From positions 1 through 10,904 of the forward strand of contig CAJTKK010000025.1 of NCBI GenBank assembly GCA_910576535.1: 10,904 nucleotides of DNA. The letters run 5' to 3'. Below, piece after piece: positions 5,823 through 10,904 of this stretch. The translations under genes and the position numbers were made by a program. This stretch comes from an uncultured Lachnospiraceae bacterium. Lineage in GTDB: Bacteria; Bacillota; Clostridia; Lachnospirales; Lachnospiraceae. The notes beneath the pieces were generated by a model. It was not told the DNA's origin. It searched no databases and worked only from the letters and a program-made list of their open reading frames with translations. How positions within the stretch are numbered: position 1 is the stretch's first letter; the number at the start of each line of letters is the position of its first letter.

Positions 5823-6045
5823 TTCCGCCCCCTGTTTCCGGGATACAATCAAATTTCAGCTTTAGGCCATTTTTCATTGCGGACAGGTGACAGTGAATTT
5901 CTGTAGCGCATGATTCGCACATATCCTCCACTGTTTCATCGTAGGACACCCGGACATTTCCCGGCTTTGACAAAAGAGATAATTTCCAAACCTCTTTAGC
6001 CCTTATGATCTCTTTCCCGCAAATATCGCAATATACTTTTACCAT
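5815..6045 (-). CDS. Small CxxC/zinc-binding protein (76 aa)
   Basis: A 76-aa protein with two CxxC knuckles, C6-D-I-C9 and C43-E-S-C46, separated by a strand-rich segment, as in small treble-clef or zinc-ribbon phage proteins. H51/C52 are further possible ligands. No enzymatic motif. GGAGGG lies about 8 nt before the ATG, inside the methyltransferase gene, and the two genes overlap by 7 bp. Similar small cysteine-pair proteins are common in phage early operons; their jobs are mostly unknown. Confidence 0.75.
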   Translation of the reverse strand: MVKVYCDICGKEIIRAKEVWKLSLLSKPGNVRVSYDETVEDMCESCATEIHCHLSAMKNGLKLKFDCIPETGGGNG

Positions 6046-6716
6046 CCATTTCCCTCCATGTTGAAAATCGTAATTTGCGCCGTTTCCGCCTGTAGGCGTT
6101 CCGATGCTAATTTGTAATATCCCGGATGTATTTCAAATCCCACATAAGGGAATCCCAACTTGGTACAGGCGATAAGGCTTGACGCACTCCCCACATGGGT
6201 ATCAAGGATGATAGCACCCGGAACGGCGTACTTCTGCAAAATCCACTCATACAGCACAACGGGCTTTTGCGTGGGATGGATGCGGACTTCCTTATCCCTC
6301 ATGTTGCCCTGTAGCATTCCGCTCCATCTGAAAGTATATTTCCGAACCGCTGTAGAAAAGGAAGTCCAAGCCAATTCGCAATCGGCAAAATCATTGTTTC
6401 CCGTTTCCTTATCCCATACAATCCAACAACTAGAATCAAACGGCATCCGGGATATGAAATGATTTGCGCCCCACACGACTTGATTCTTGCTTACCCGGAA
6501 TAACTCCGCAAAGTATTCCGGCCCCGGTGGCTCTTTGTCCTTGCCGTAAAATTCCGGGTAATCCTTTGATGTAGCTAATTTGCTTCTTGTGCCGTTTTTC
6601 TTTCCAGATTCCCCTATTCCGTATGGTGGGTCAACGATTGCCAAATCGAAATATTTATCCGGGAATTGGCGCATTCCCTCCATGCAGTCCATGTTATAGA
6701 ATCCGAAATCAAGCAT
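6039..6716 (-). CDS. Orphan DNA (N4-cytosine/N6-adenine) methyltransferase
   Basis: A 225-aa amino-methyltransferase transferring methyl from S-adenosylmethionine to DNA. Catalytic motif IV is DPPY at 29-32. HPTQKP (147-152) and LDTHVGSAS (171-179) near the C-terminus are the region before and around motif I, so the order is catalytic first, cofactor site last (N6_N4_Mtase family). Motif I reads DTHVGSAS rather than the usual DPFxGSGT; I recall this variant in other phage enzymes and do not take it as inactivation. No restriction endonuclease is next to it, so its likely role is protecting phage DNA from host restriction or marking replication/regulatory sites. The start at 6716 follows the upstream stop by 4 bp. 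Target sequence cannot be read from this. Confidence 0.92.
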   Translation of the reverse strand: MLDFGFYNMDCMEGMRQFPDKYFDLAIVDPPYGIGESGKKNGTRSKLATSKDYPEFYGKDKEPPGPEYFAELFRVSKNQVVWGANHFISRMPFDSSCWIVWDKETGNNDFADCELAWTSFSTAVRKYTFRWSGMLQGNMRDKEVRIHPTQKPVVLYEWILQKYAVPGAIILDTHVGSASSLIACTKLGFPYVGFEIHPGYYKLASERLQAETAQITIFNMEGNGW

Positions 6717-6720
6717 CTGC

Positions 6721-7227
6721 CTAATACCATCTATCCGGCTCGATAACGTGCAGCCAAATCATCTTCTTGCCGTCCTTATAGTCATACCGCAGAAATTTTT
6801 CTGTACTGGAATCAATCCAGTATTCCGGCGGAATCTCCGGGTAAAAATTAAAAGACTTAAATTTCCGCTTTTTCCCATTCGGCAAAAGAATGTTGAACAC
6901 TGCGGCGCATACCTCTTTGTATGGCGTTTTGTGCCATTCGTCCGCCGGTCGTGATACGCAATAGGTTATTTTCTCCACATAATGAATTGACTTCGGAACA
7001 AATCCGCATTTAAGGCCCATGCCCACGCAATTATAGTAATTGCAGATAAACGCATCGAAAAGTTGCTGCTGCTCCGCCGTCAAATCCGAATAGCCCTTTA
7101 ACAACTTGACATCATGCCCGAAAATCACTTTCAGATCGGTTACATTCCGCAGCCTGTAGTCTGGCAAGCCGAAAGCATTAAAACGCTTTTCGGCTTCGGT
7201 TACGCTGATTTTTTGTACTGCTGCCAT
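6721..7227 (-). CDS. Hypothetical phage protein (168 aa)
   Basis: A 168-aa protein I do not recognise. It has an acidic/basic N-terminal helix, a QQQLFDAFICNYYNCVGMG segment (about 54-72), and a strand-rich C-terminal half with many aromatics, ending in a basic-aromatic patch (DYKDGKKMIWLHVIEPDRW). No catalytic motif, signal peptide or membrane helix. AAAGGAAGG lies about 7 nt upstream of the ATG at 7227. It stops 4 bp before the methyltransferase start, so the two are co-translated and may be functionally linked. Confidence 0.75.
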   Translation of the reverse strand: MAAVQKISVTEAEKRFNAFGLPDYRLRNVTDLKVIFGHDVKLLKGYSDLTAEQQQLFDAFICNYYNCVGMGLKCGFVPKSIHYVEKITYCVSRPADEWHKTPYKEVCAAVFNILLPNGKKRKFKSFNFYPEIPPEYWIDSSTEKFLRYDYKDGKKMIWLHVIEPDRWY

Positions 7228-7262
7228 CTTGCCCTTCCTTTCTCGTAATAAAGACTTTTTGT

Positions 7263-7295
7263 AAATCCCCGTGATTGTCTAGGTCGTGGGGATTT
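7263..7295. repeat. Hairpin in the early-operon leader between the first two genes
   Basis: AAATCCCC (7263-7270) and GGGGATTT (7288-7295) form a perfect 8-bp stem around 17 nt, in the 79-bp gap between the 60-aa gene and the 168-aa gene. There is no T-run on either side, so it is more likely an mRNA processing or stability element, or a weak attenuator, than a full terminator. Confidence 0.4.
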
Positions 7296-7306
7296 GATTT
7301 CCTATC

Positions 7307-7489
7307 CTATACCGCCGCCAATGCTGCCGCCGCTGCCTTGCTTTTTTCAAGCCGCTGCCTGTCCGCAAGTGCTGACAGATACGTTTTAGCAAGCACTTTG
7401 GAATTTTCATCCAAGGATTCAAGCAGAACCGCCACTTCCTCATTTTCCGGGGATGCTATTGTCTTTCTGATTTCCTCGGTGTTCGCCAT
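7307..7489 (-). CDS. Small helical early protein (60 aa)
   Basis: First gene behind the leftward early promoter. A 60-aa, almost wholly helical acidic protein (EEIRKTIASPENEEVAVLLE, then DENSKVLAKTYLSALADRQR) ending in an alanine run; no known domain. The ATG at 7489 is preferred because AAAGGGGG lies 8 nt upstream; the ATG at 7495 would leave only 2 nt, though it gives just two more residues. Position opposite the repressor suggests a Cro-like or regulatory slot, but no helix-turn-helix is visible, so the role is unknown. Confidence 0.75.
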   Translation of the reverse strand: MANTEEIRKTIASPENEEVAVLLESLDENSKVLAKTYLSALADRQRLEKSKAAAAALAAV

Positions 7490-7522
7490 ATTCATTTCCC
7501 CCTTTCCGTAGTCTTGTTTCGT

Positions 7523-7598
7523 TTGACTATGGTAAGATTATATCTACCTTTGGTAAGTTTGTCAATAGTTTTTTTGGAAATTTCTTGACTATGGTAAG
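7523..7598. promoter_or_regulatory. Three phased operator-like sites of the lysogeny switch
   Basis: TTGACTATGGTAAG occurs twice exactly (7523-7536 and 7585-7598). A third related site has TTTGGTAAG at 7549-7557 within the palindrome TACC-TTT-GGTA (7545-7555). The shared GGTAAG element repeats in the same orientation at 21- and 41-bp intervals, close to two and four helical turns, so sites lie on one face of the DNA. Two sites cover the lytic promoter and one the repressor promoter. Binding by the adjacent XRE repressor is inference. Confidence 0.75.
7537..7565 (-). promoter_or_regulatory. Leftward early (lytic) promoter, perfect sigma70 consensus
   Basis: On the minus strand: -35 TTGACA (7560-7565), a 17-nt spacer, -10 TATAAT (7537-7542). 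Both boxes are perfect. Expected start near 7530, about 35-40 nt before the first early gene. Operator-like sites lie in the spacer (7545-7557) and just past the -10 (7523-7536), as expected for repression in the lysogen. Confidence 0.85.
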
Positions 7599-7613
7599 TT
7601 TTTTTGTTATTAT
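7585..7613 (+). promoter_or_regulatory. Rightward repressor promoter
   Basis: -35 TTGACT (7585-7590), a 17-nt spacer and -10 TATTAT (7608-7613), start near 7620, 28 nt before the repressor ATG. The third operator-like copy (7585-7598) covers the -35 box, which would allow the repressor to limit its own synthesis. Confidence 0.8.
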
Positions 7614-7647
7614 GTGCTTATCAGTCATAGAAAGGGGGCGTAAATCA

Positions 7648-8013
7648 ATGAAAAATAGGGTTTCTAATATAAGAAAGGCTTTGCATTTAAGCCAAGAATC
7701 TTTCGGAAGCCGTTTGGGAGTGACTGGCGCATCAATATCCAGAATTGAAAAAGGGGAGCGAAGTATTACCGAACAAATGATTCTTGCTATCTGCCGGGAA
7801 TTTAATGTTCGGGAAGAATGGTTAAGGGATGGCAAGGGCGATATGTTCTTGGATTTCACGGAAGATGAATTTGCAAAAGCCGCCGCATCGCTGTCCAGTG
7901 ATGCCTTTGTGCGAAGCCTTATTGTAGAATACTGGAAACTGGACGATGACAGTAAAAAGCTATTCCGGGAATTTATACATAGGTTGTCGGATAACATGAG
8001 GGGGCTTGAATAG
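7648..8013 (+). CDS. XRE-family phage repressor
   Basis: A 121-aa repressor with an N-terminal XRE helix-turn-helix (about 5-60): SQESFGSRLGV is the first helix pair, ASISRIEKGER the recognition helix and its flank, followed by EEWLRDGKGDMF, a signature of clostridial phage and mobile-element repressors. The C-terminal third (about 85-119, FVRSLIVEYWKLDDDSKKLFREFI) is a helical dimerisation-type segment. It lacks a LexA/CI S24 peptidase, so RecA-stimulated self-cleavage is not expected; induction must work otherwise, for example through an antirepressor or an external protease. The ATG at 7648 follows AAAGGGGG; the longer frame from a TTG at 7585 starts inside the promoter. It probably binds the repeats at 7523-7598. 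Confidence 0.92.
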   Translation: MKNRVSNIRKALHLSQESFGSRLGVTGASISRIEKGERSITEQMILAICREFNVREEWLRDGKGDMFLDFTEDEFAKAAASLSSDAFVRSLIVEYWKLDDDSKKLFREFIHRLSDNMRGLE

Positions 8014-8021
8014 CCGCCCCC
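8000..8021 (+). repeat. GC hairpin at the repressor stop codon
   Basis: GGGGGC (8000-8005) and GCCCCC (8016-8021) form a 6-bp all-GC stem over the repressor stop. No T-run follows, so it is at best a weak or factor-dependent terminator, or a 3' end stabiliser. Confidence 0.3.
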
Positions 8022-8051
8022 ATGCTCCGCCGTCCGTCTGCTGCCGGGATG

Positions 8052-8156
8052 CTATTTCAGATACTTGATGAATGTGTAAATCATAACAAGCAGCCTTTTT
8101 TCTGAAATTGCATCAATCATCTTGTGGATGATGGCTTTTAATTCCTCGTTACTCAT
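8052..8156 (-). CDS. 34-aa helical protein on the opposite strand of the lysogeny module
   Basis: ATG at 8156 to TAG at 8052: a 34-aa, single amphipathic-helix protein (MSNEELKAIIHKMIDAIS, then a hydrophobic part with LLVMIYTFIKYLK). GAAAGGGGG lies about 9 nt upstream of the ATG, an unusually good ribosome site for a chance frame. I recall very similar tiny proteins (ELK..I..MI..I.....L..IY.F.K.L) in Bacillota phages and conjugative elements beside repressor genes; they have no settled function. It faces the repressor, so the two converge, and it diverges from the lipoprotein gene. Confidence 0.68.
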   Translation of the reverse strand: MSNEELKAIIHKMIDAISEKRLLVMIYTFIKYLK

Positions 8157-8160
8157 TTAG

Positions 8161-8220
8161 CGCATCCCCCTTTCTATAGATTGTGGAAAATCCACAAGAT
8201 ATATTTTATATAGGGATGCG
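8161..8220. promoter_or_regulatory. Nested inverted repeats between the 34-aa gene and the lipoprotein gene
   Basis: The palindrome TTGTGGA-AAA-TCCACAA (8181-8197) lies at the centre of a wider pair CGCATCCC (8161-8168) and GGGATGCG (8213-8220). Both centre near 8190, midway between two divergent genes, which suggests an operator controlling both. The 11-mer ATCCACAAGAT at 8190-8200 recurs inverted at 8119-8129 inside the 34-aa gene. The AT-rich stretch 8199-8212 could hold a -10, but I see no convincing promoter pair. Confidence 0.5.
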
Positions 8221-8244
8221 AAATAAACAGGAAAGGAAGATAGA

Positions 8245-9126
8245 ATGAGAAGAAAATGCGTTATTCTAATGCTATGTAGTGCGTTGTTCCTATCTGGATG
8301 TGGCACAACGGGCGCAGAATCTGCAAACAAAACCGCATCAGTACATTCCGATGTATCAAACACCGAAGCAGAGAAAACACAGGAAAACAATTCATCTGAA
8401 TCCGAACAATCAGATAATAACTCTTGGGATTATGTTTCAAGCATCTATCCGTTTGTTTCGTATGACGATGTGAAAGCCGGAAAGTACAACAATCAGTATG
8501 TTATTTTGTCGGCCATAATTGAAAGCACAGACTATTCAGACATTACTAAATGGTTAGAGTGCGAAGTATGGTTTTCACATAATGATTCGTATATATGCAA
8601 TGATATTACGTTTAAATGTGAGGACTTACATGGATATTCGCCAACGGAATTACAGCCGGGAGATAATATTGATATTTGCTTTTTTATAAATGCTGATAGT
8701 TCTTTCGGGTTCACAATCAAGGCTTATAGCCTAAATAGCAATCAATTAACCTTGGAAGATGTTTACAGTTCTTTCTCTGAAAATGCTGATTTGTGGAGTA
8801 TAGACTTTGATTATTGCGGAGTAGTAAGAAATGATACAACCAAAAATTGGCGGCTCTCTAAAGTTTATACGGATTTTGATGCAGTAGATTATGCACTATA
8901 TTACTATAACAGATATTTCCAATCAGATAATGAGATTCATGCAATAATCAATTATAGCAACAATACTACTGTACGCATCAGAAGTACCCTTGGAATGCTT
9001 GATGTATCTGTACTATCACATATTGACGGCGAAGAAAATGATGCAAAAATATTATTCAGTGGCGATGTGATTCAAGATTATATGATTAGCATTGAATCCG
9101 GCGAATTGGTGAACATTGAAGAATAA
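8245..9126 (+). CDS. Secreted lipoprotein, likely lysogenic cargo
   Basis: A 293-aa lipoprotein: basic start (MRRK), hydrophobic segment to residue 15, lipobox L16-S17-G18-C19, so C19 should be lipidated and the protein anchored outside the membrane. A low-complexity Ser/Asn/Glu linker (about 25-60) follows, then a strand-rich domain (about 70-165) with an OB-fold look, then a domain (about 175-290) with GVVRNDTTKNWRLSKV and YALYYYNRYFQSDNEIHAI that reminds me of DUF4839; not verified. It is clearly more AT-rich than its neighbours, a sign of separate acquisition. AGGAAAGGAAG precedes the ATG. Lipoproteins between repressor and integrase can block superinfecting phage (Ltp-type superinfection exclusion); that role is inferred from position only. 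Confidence 0.85.
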   Translation: MRRKCVILMLCSALFLSGCGTTGAESANKTASVHSDVSNTEAEKTQENNSSESEQSDNNSWDYVSSIYPFVSYDDVKAGKYNNQYVILSAIIESTDYSDITKWLECEVWFSHNDSYICNDITFKCEDLHGYSPTELQPGDNIDICFFINADSSFGFTIKAYSLNSNQLTLEDVYSSFSENADLWSIDFDYCGVVRNDTTKNWRLSKVYTDFDAVDYALYYYNRYFQSDNEIHAIINYSNNTTVRIRSTLGMLDVSVLSHIDGEENDAKILFSGDVIQDYMISIESGELVNIEE

Positions 9127-9131
9127 ATAAT

Positions 9132-9164
9132 TATACCGCCCTTGCTACCAACAAAGGCGGTATA
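9132..9164. terminator. Long hairpin after the lipoprotein gene
   Basis: TATACCGCC (9132-9140) pairs with GGCGGTATA (9156-9164); allowing one mismatch the stem extends by TTG/CAA to 13 positions with a 7-nt loop. It lies 5 bp after the lipoprotein stop. No T-run follows on the plus strand; on the minus strand the stem is followed by ATTATTTATTC, so it could end a leftward transcript better than a rightward one. Confidence 0.5.
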
Positions 9165-9177
9165 GGATAGATATACC

Positions 9178-9207
9178 TTGACACGGTTTTCCATGCCGCA
9201 GTATGAC
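9178..9207 (+). promoter_or_regulatory. Possible rightward promoter upstream of the integrase
   Basis: A perfect -35 TTGACA (9178-9183), 18-nt spacer, and weak -10 TATGAC (9202-9207). Transcripts from it would meet the intrinsic terminator at 9231-9262 before the integrase, so it would need antitermination to express the integrase. Confidence 0.4.
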
Positions 9208-9234
9208 CTAGACACTCATATTATAGCATGGAAA
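9188..9234 (+). repeat. Inverted repeat overlapping the terminator stem
   Basis: TTTCCATGC (9188-9196) and GCATGGAAA (9226-9234) are perfectly complementary over 9 bp with a 29-nt loop. The right arm shares 9231-9234 with the left arm of the terminator at 9231-9256, so in a read-through RNA the two hairpins cannot both form completely. Confidence 0.5.
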
Positions 9235-9262
9235 GCCGGAAAAATCAAAGGCTTTCTTTTTT
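9231..9262 (+). terminator. Intrinsic terminator before the integrase
   Basis: GAAAGCC (9231-9237), a 12-nt loop, GGCTTTC (9250-9256), then six T (9257-9262). A classic rho-independent terminator for rightward transcripts coming from the lipoprotein gene, insulating or attenuating the integrase. Confidence 0.75.
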
Positions 9263-9314
9263 ACGCCCATTTTTACCTATTTTGCAGTATTTTTCAGAAA
9301 GGACTTGCTATAAT

Positions 9315-10904
9315 ATGGAATTTGCCAAACTATACGGAAATCGGAAGCTGAAAGCGGCTTTATATGTCCGGGTTTCAACGCTCTATCAGATTGACAAGGA
9401 TTCGCTTCCTTTCCAGAAACAGGAATTGATAAACTATTGTAAATATGCTTTGAATATTGATGATGTGGAAATATTTGAGGATGCCGGGTATTCCGGGAAA
9501 AATACGGATAGGCCGGCATATCAAAGGATGATGGCGAAAATCCGTCGGGGCGAATTTACCCATGTTTGCGTATGGAAGATTGACCGCATATCCCGGAATC
9601 TGTTAGATTTTGCCGGAATGTATGAGGAATTGAAAAAGCACCGTGTTACATTCGTTTCAAAAAATGAACAATTCGACACATCTTCAGCTATGGGGGAAGC
9701 CATGCTGAAAATCATCCTCATATTTGCGGAATTGGAGCGCAAGCTGACTTCCGAACGTGTCACCGGGATAATGCTTGATCGGGCGGCGAAAGGGTTGTGG
9801 AACGGCGCAAGGATGCCGCTAGGCTATAGATGGAGTGAAGAAGCGAAATATCCAGTGATTGACGATGCGGAATCGGTAACAATCCATTTTATTTATGACA
9901 AGTACGAAGAAGTAAAGTCATGCTTGCAGATTTGCCGGATGCTGAATAACAACAATATCAAGACAAAACGGGGCGGAGAATGGACATCAAAAACGGTATG
10001 CGACATTATCCGCAATCCGTTCTATAAAGGCACATACCGCTACAATTACAGGGAATCAGCAAGGGGAGCATTGAAAGCTGAATCTGAGTGGATTGTTGTG
10101 CCGAATAACCATCCGGCGATTGTATCAGAAGAACAATGGGAAAAATGCAATAAGATAATGGATGCGAACAAAGCGACAAAGGACACGGCAAAATTCCGCC
10201 CCCGGCGGTATGTTCATGTATTCGCCGGGGTTTTGAAATGTGCGGATTGCGGCGGCGGCTTTTCATCGAACAAAGACAAGGAACGGTCAAGCGGATGGCG
10301 GCCGTCTGCCTACCGTTGCAACCGTGCTACAGGGATGCGTGATTGTCCGGCTCTTGGAGTGTCCGATGTTGTGCTAGGCCCCTTTGTGTTTAACTACATT
10401 GCTAACTTCGTGCGCTTGCAGCGCAAGGGCGGGCCATACACGGCGGAATCCATCGAAAAGGCGTTACTGTCCGGGAAATGCTTTTCAGAGGTTGCCGGGA
10501 TTGATTCTAAGGGCATACAGGACACTTTGAAAGCGTTGGGCTATGCCAATACCGCCGGCCCGGATTTTGTGCCGGATTTAGGCGCACAGAACACCACGGA
10601 CGGCGATTCCGGCGGATTCGACATCGAAATATTGCGGCAAGAGGAAGAAAAGCTGAAAAACGCCTTGCAGCGGCTTTTAGACTTATACCTTTTTGATTCT
10701 GCTGCCATATCGCAGCAGATCTATATAACCAAAAAAGAGGAATTAGAAAAGAATCTGAAAGGGGTACAGGCGGCCATTGAAAAAAGCATGGACGATTCCG
10801 GCATCCGCCCCGATGCGCTCAATACCTCATTCATGAAAAAGGCATCCGCTTTCATAGTGAATCAGCGCATTTTGAGTAAAAAGGAAATTGATTTTGAGGA
10901 ATTG
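9315..10904 (+). CDS. int: Large serine recombinase (phage integrase), 3' end cut by the window
   Basis: 530 residues with no stop before the window ends. The N-terminal resolvase domain starts KAALYVRVST with the catalytic serine at S21; the arginine-bearing helix WKIDRISRNLLDF (about 93-105) and ELERKLTSERV follow. A recombinase domain (with GARMPLGYRW and IIRNPFYKGTYRYN) comes next, then a zinc ribbon: CADCGGGF with the later YRC...DC pair. After it is an unusual-looking glycine/aspartate segment and a long coiled coil (about 435-490), as in large serine integrases, where the coiled coil controls directionality. It joins attP and attB without host factors. The ATG at 9315 is the only start that keeps the catalytic domain; its AAAGGA site is rather distant (~11 nt). 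Direction points out of the phage, so the attachment site should lie past the right edge. Confidence 0.95.
   Translation, partial: MEFAKLYGNRKLKAALYVRVSTLYQIDKDSLPFQKQELINYCKYALNIDDVEIFEDAGYSGKNTDRPAYQRMMAKIRRGEFTHVCVWKIDRISRNLLDFAGMYEELKKHRVTFVSKNEQFDTSSAMGEAMLKIILIFAELERKLTSERVTGIMLDRAAKGLWNGARMPLGYRWSEEAKYPVIDDAESVTIHFIYDKYEEVKSCLQICRMLNNNNIKTKRGGEWTSKTVCDIIRNPFYKGTYRYNYRESARGALKAESEWIVVPNNHPAIVSEEQWEKCNKIMDANKATKDTAKFRPRRYVHVFAGVLKCADCGGGFSSNKDKERSSGWRPSAYRCNRATGMRDCPALGVSDVVLGPFVFNYIANFVRLQRKGGPYTAESIEKALLSGKCFSEVAGIDSKGIQDTLKALGYANTAGPDFVPDLGAQNTTDGDSGGFDIEILRQEEEKLKNALQRLLDLYLFDSAAISQQIYITKKEELEKNLKGVQAAIEKSMDDSGIRPDALNTSFMKKASAFIVNQRILSKKEIDFEEL

Noticed and set aside
5823..5852. TTG start at 5852 for the 55-aa gene
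   Set aside because: No ribosome site there, while AGGGGG sits at good distance from the ATG at 5822.
7585..7647. Upstream extension of the repressor to a TTG at 7585
   Set aside because: This would begin inside the -35 box of its own promoter; the ATG at 7648 has an AAAGGGGG site and matches family starts.
7527..7997. Minus-strand open frame of 156 codons opposite the repressor
   Set aside because: It is antisense to the XRE repressor, has a low-complexity serine-rich translation and no ribosome site.
7276..9214. Shared 10-mer GACCTAGACA (inverted at 7276-7285, direct at 9205-9214) as a possible att or regulatory pair
   Set aside because: Matches of 10 bp between distant places are expected by chance in an 11-kb window; nothing else in the flanks supports it.
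9306..9314. Extended -10 TGCTATAAT directly before the integrase ATG as the integrase promoter
   Set aside because: Transcription would start downstream of the ATG and no later start codon keeps the catalytic domain; no -35 at proper distance. It is better viewed as one arm of an inverted repeat.
9277..10290. Several minus-strand open frames opposite the integrase
   Set aside because: They are shadows of a serine integrase with catalytic and zinc-ribbon motifs in the plus frame.
1..10904. CRISPR arrays, tRNA genes, insertion sequences, restriction endonuclease next to the methyltransferase
   Set aside because: None seen on either strand: no evenly spaced long repeats, no cloverleaf, no transposase or terminal repeats, and no endonuclease frame.

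Overview
The window is the early/replication and lysogeny end of a temperate phage or prophage from a low-to-mid-GC Bacillota host, most likely a gut Clostridia/Lachnospiraceae-type bacterium. This rests on AAAGGGGG/AAGGAGG-type ribosome sites, a phage replisome-organiser plus DnaC-type loader pair, an XRE repressor of clostridial phage type and a large serine integrase. I recognise no host housekeeping gene, tRNA, rRNA, transposase or CRISPR array. Host identity is inference.

Layout. (1) 17-4481, minus strand: a replication/partition operon read right to left. It holds a 66-aa zinc-ribbon protein, a winged-helix TubR-like protein, a TubZ-type tubulin GTPase, a replisome organiser (with an iteron/AT-rich origin-like block inside the gene), a DnaC-like helicase loader, a 134-aa protein with a helix-hairpin-helix-like motif, and a DUF2786 protein. 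(2) 4482-4672: a short gene-free control region with two overlapping divergent promoters, a probable small RNA on the plus strand, and a GATA-tetraloop hairpin just after the next gene. (3) 4673-7489, minus strand: an early operon from a consensus promoter. It holds a 60-aa protein, a 168-aa unknown, an orphan DNA methyltransferase, a 76-aa CxxC protein, a 55-aa protein, and a 329-aa C-type-lectin-fold protein whose C-terminus looks like the variable region of a diversity-generating retroelement (DGR) target. (4) 7490-7647: the lysis/lysogeny switch, with divergent sigma70 promoters and three phased operator-like sites. (5) 7648-9126: XRE repressor (+), a 34-aa gene (-), and an AT-rich lipoprotein (+) that looks like lysogenic cargo. 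(6) 9127-9314: hairpins, an intrinsic terminator and possible promoters. (7) 9315 to the window end: a serine integrase, cut off by the window.

How it fits together (inference). The repressor holds the leftward early promoter off in the lysogen. When it is released, methylase and accessory genes are made, including the lectin-fold protein, then the replication operon. The replisome organiser binds iterons in its own gene, DnaC loads the helicase, and TubR/TubZ would move or segregate phage DNA. The serine integrase handles integration and excision.

The two most notable points: a TubZ/TubR cassette, best known from plasmid-like prophages and plasmids, sits beside a serine integrase; and a DGR-type hypervariable protein sits in an early operon with no reverse transcriptase or template repeat in the window.
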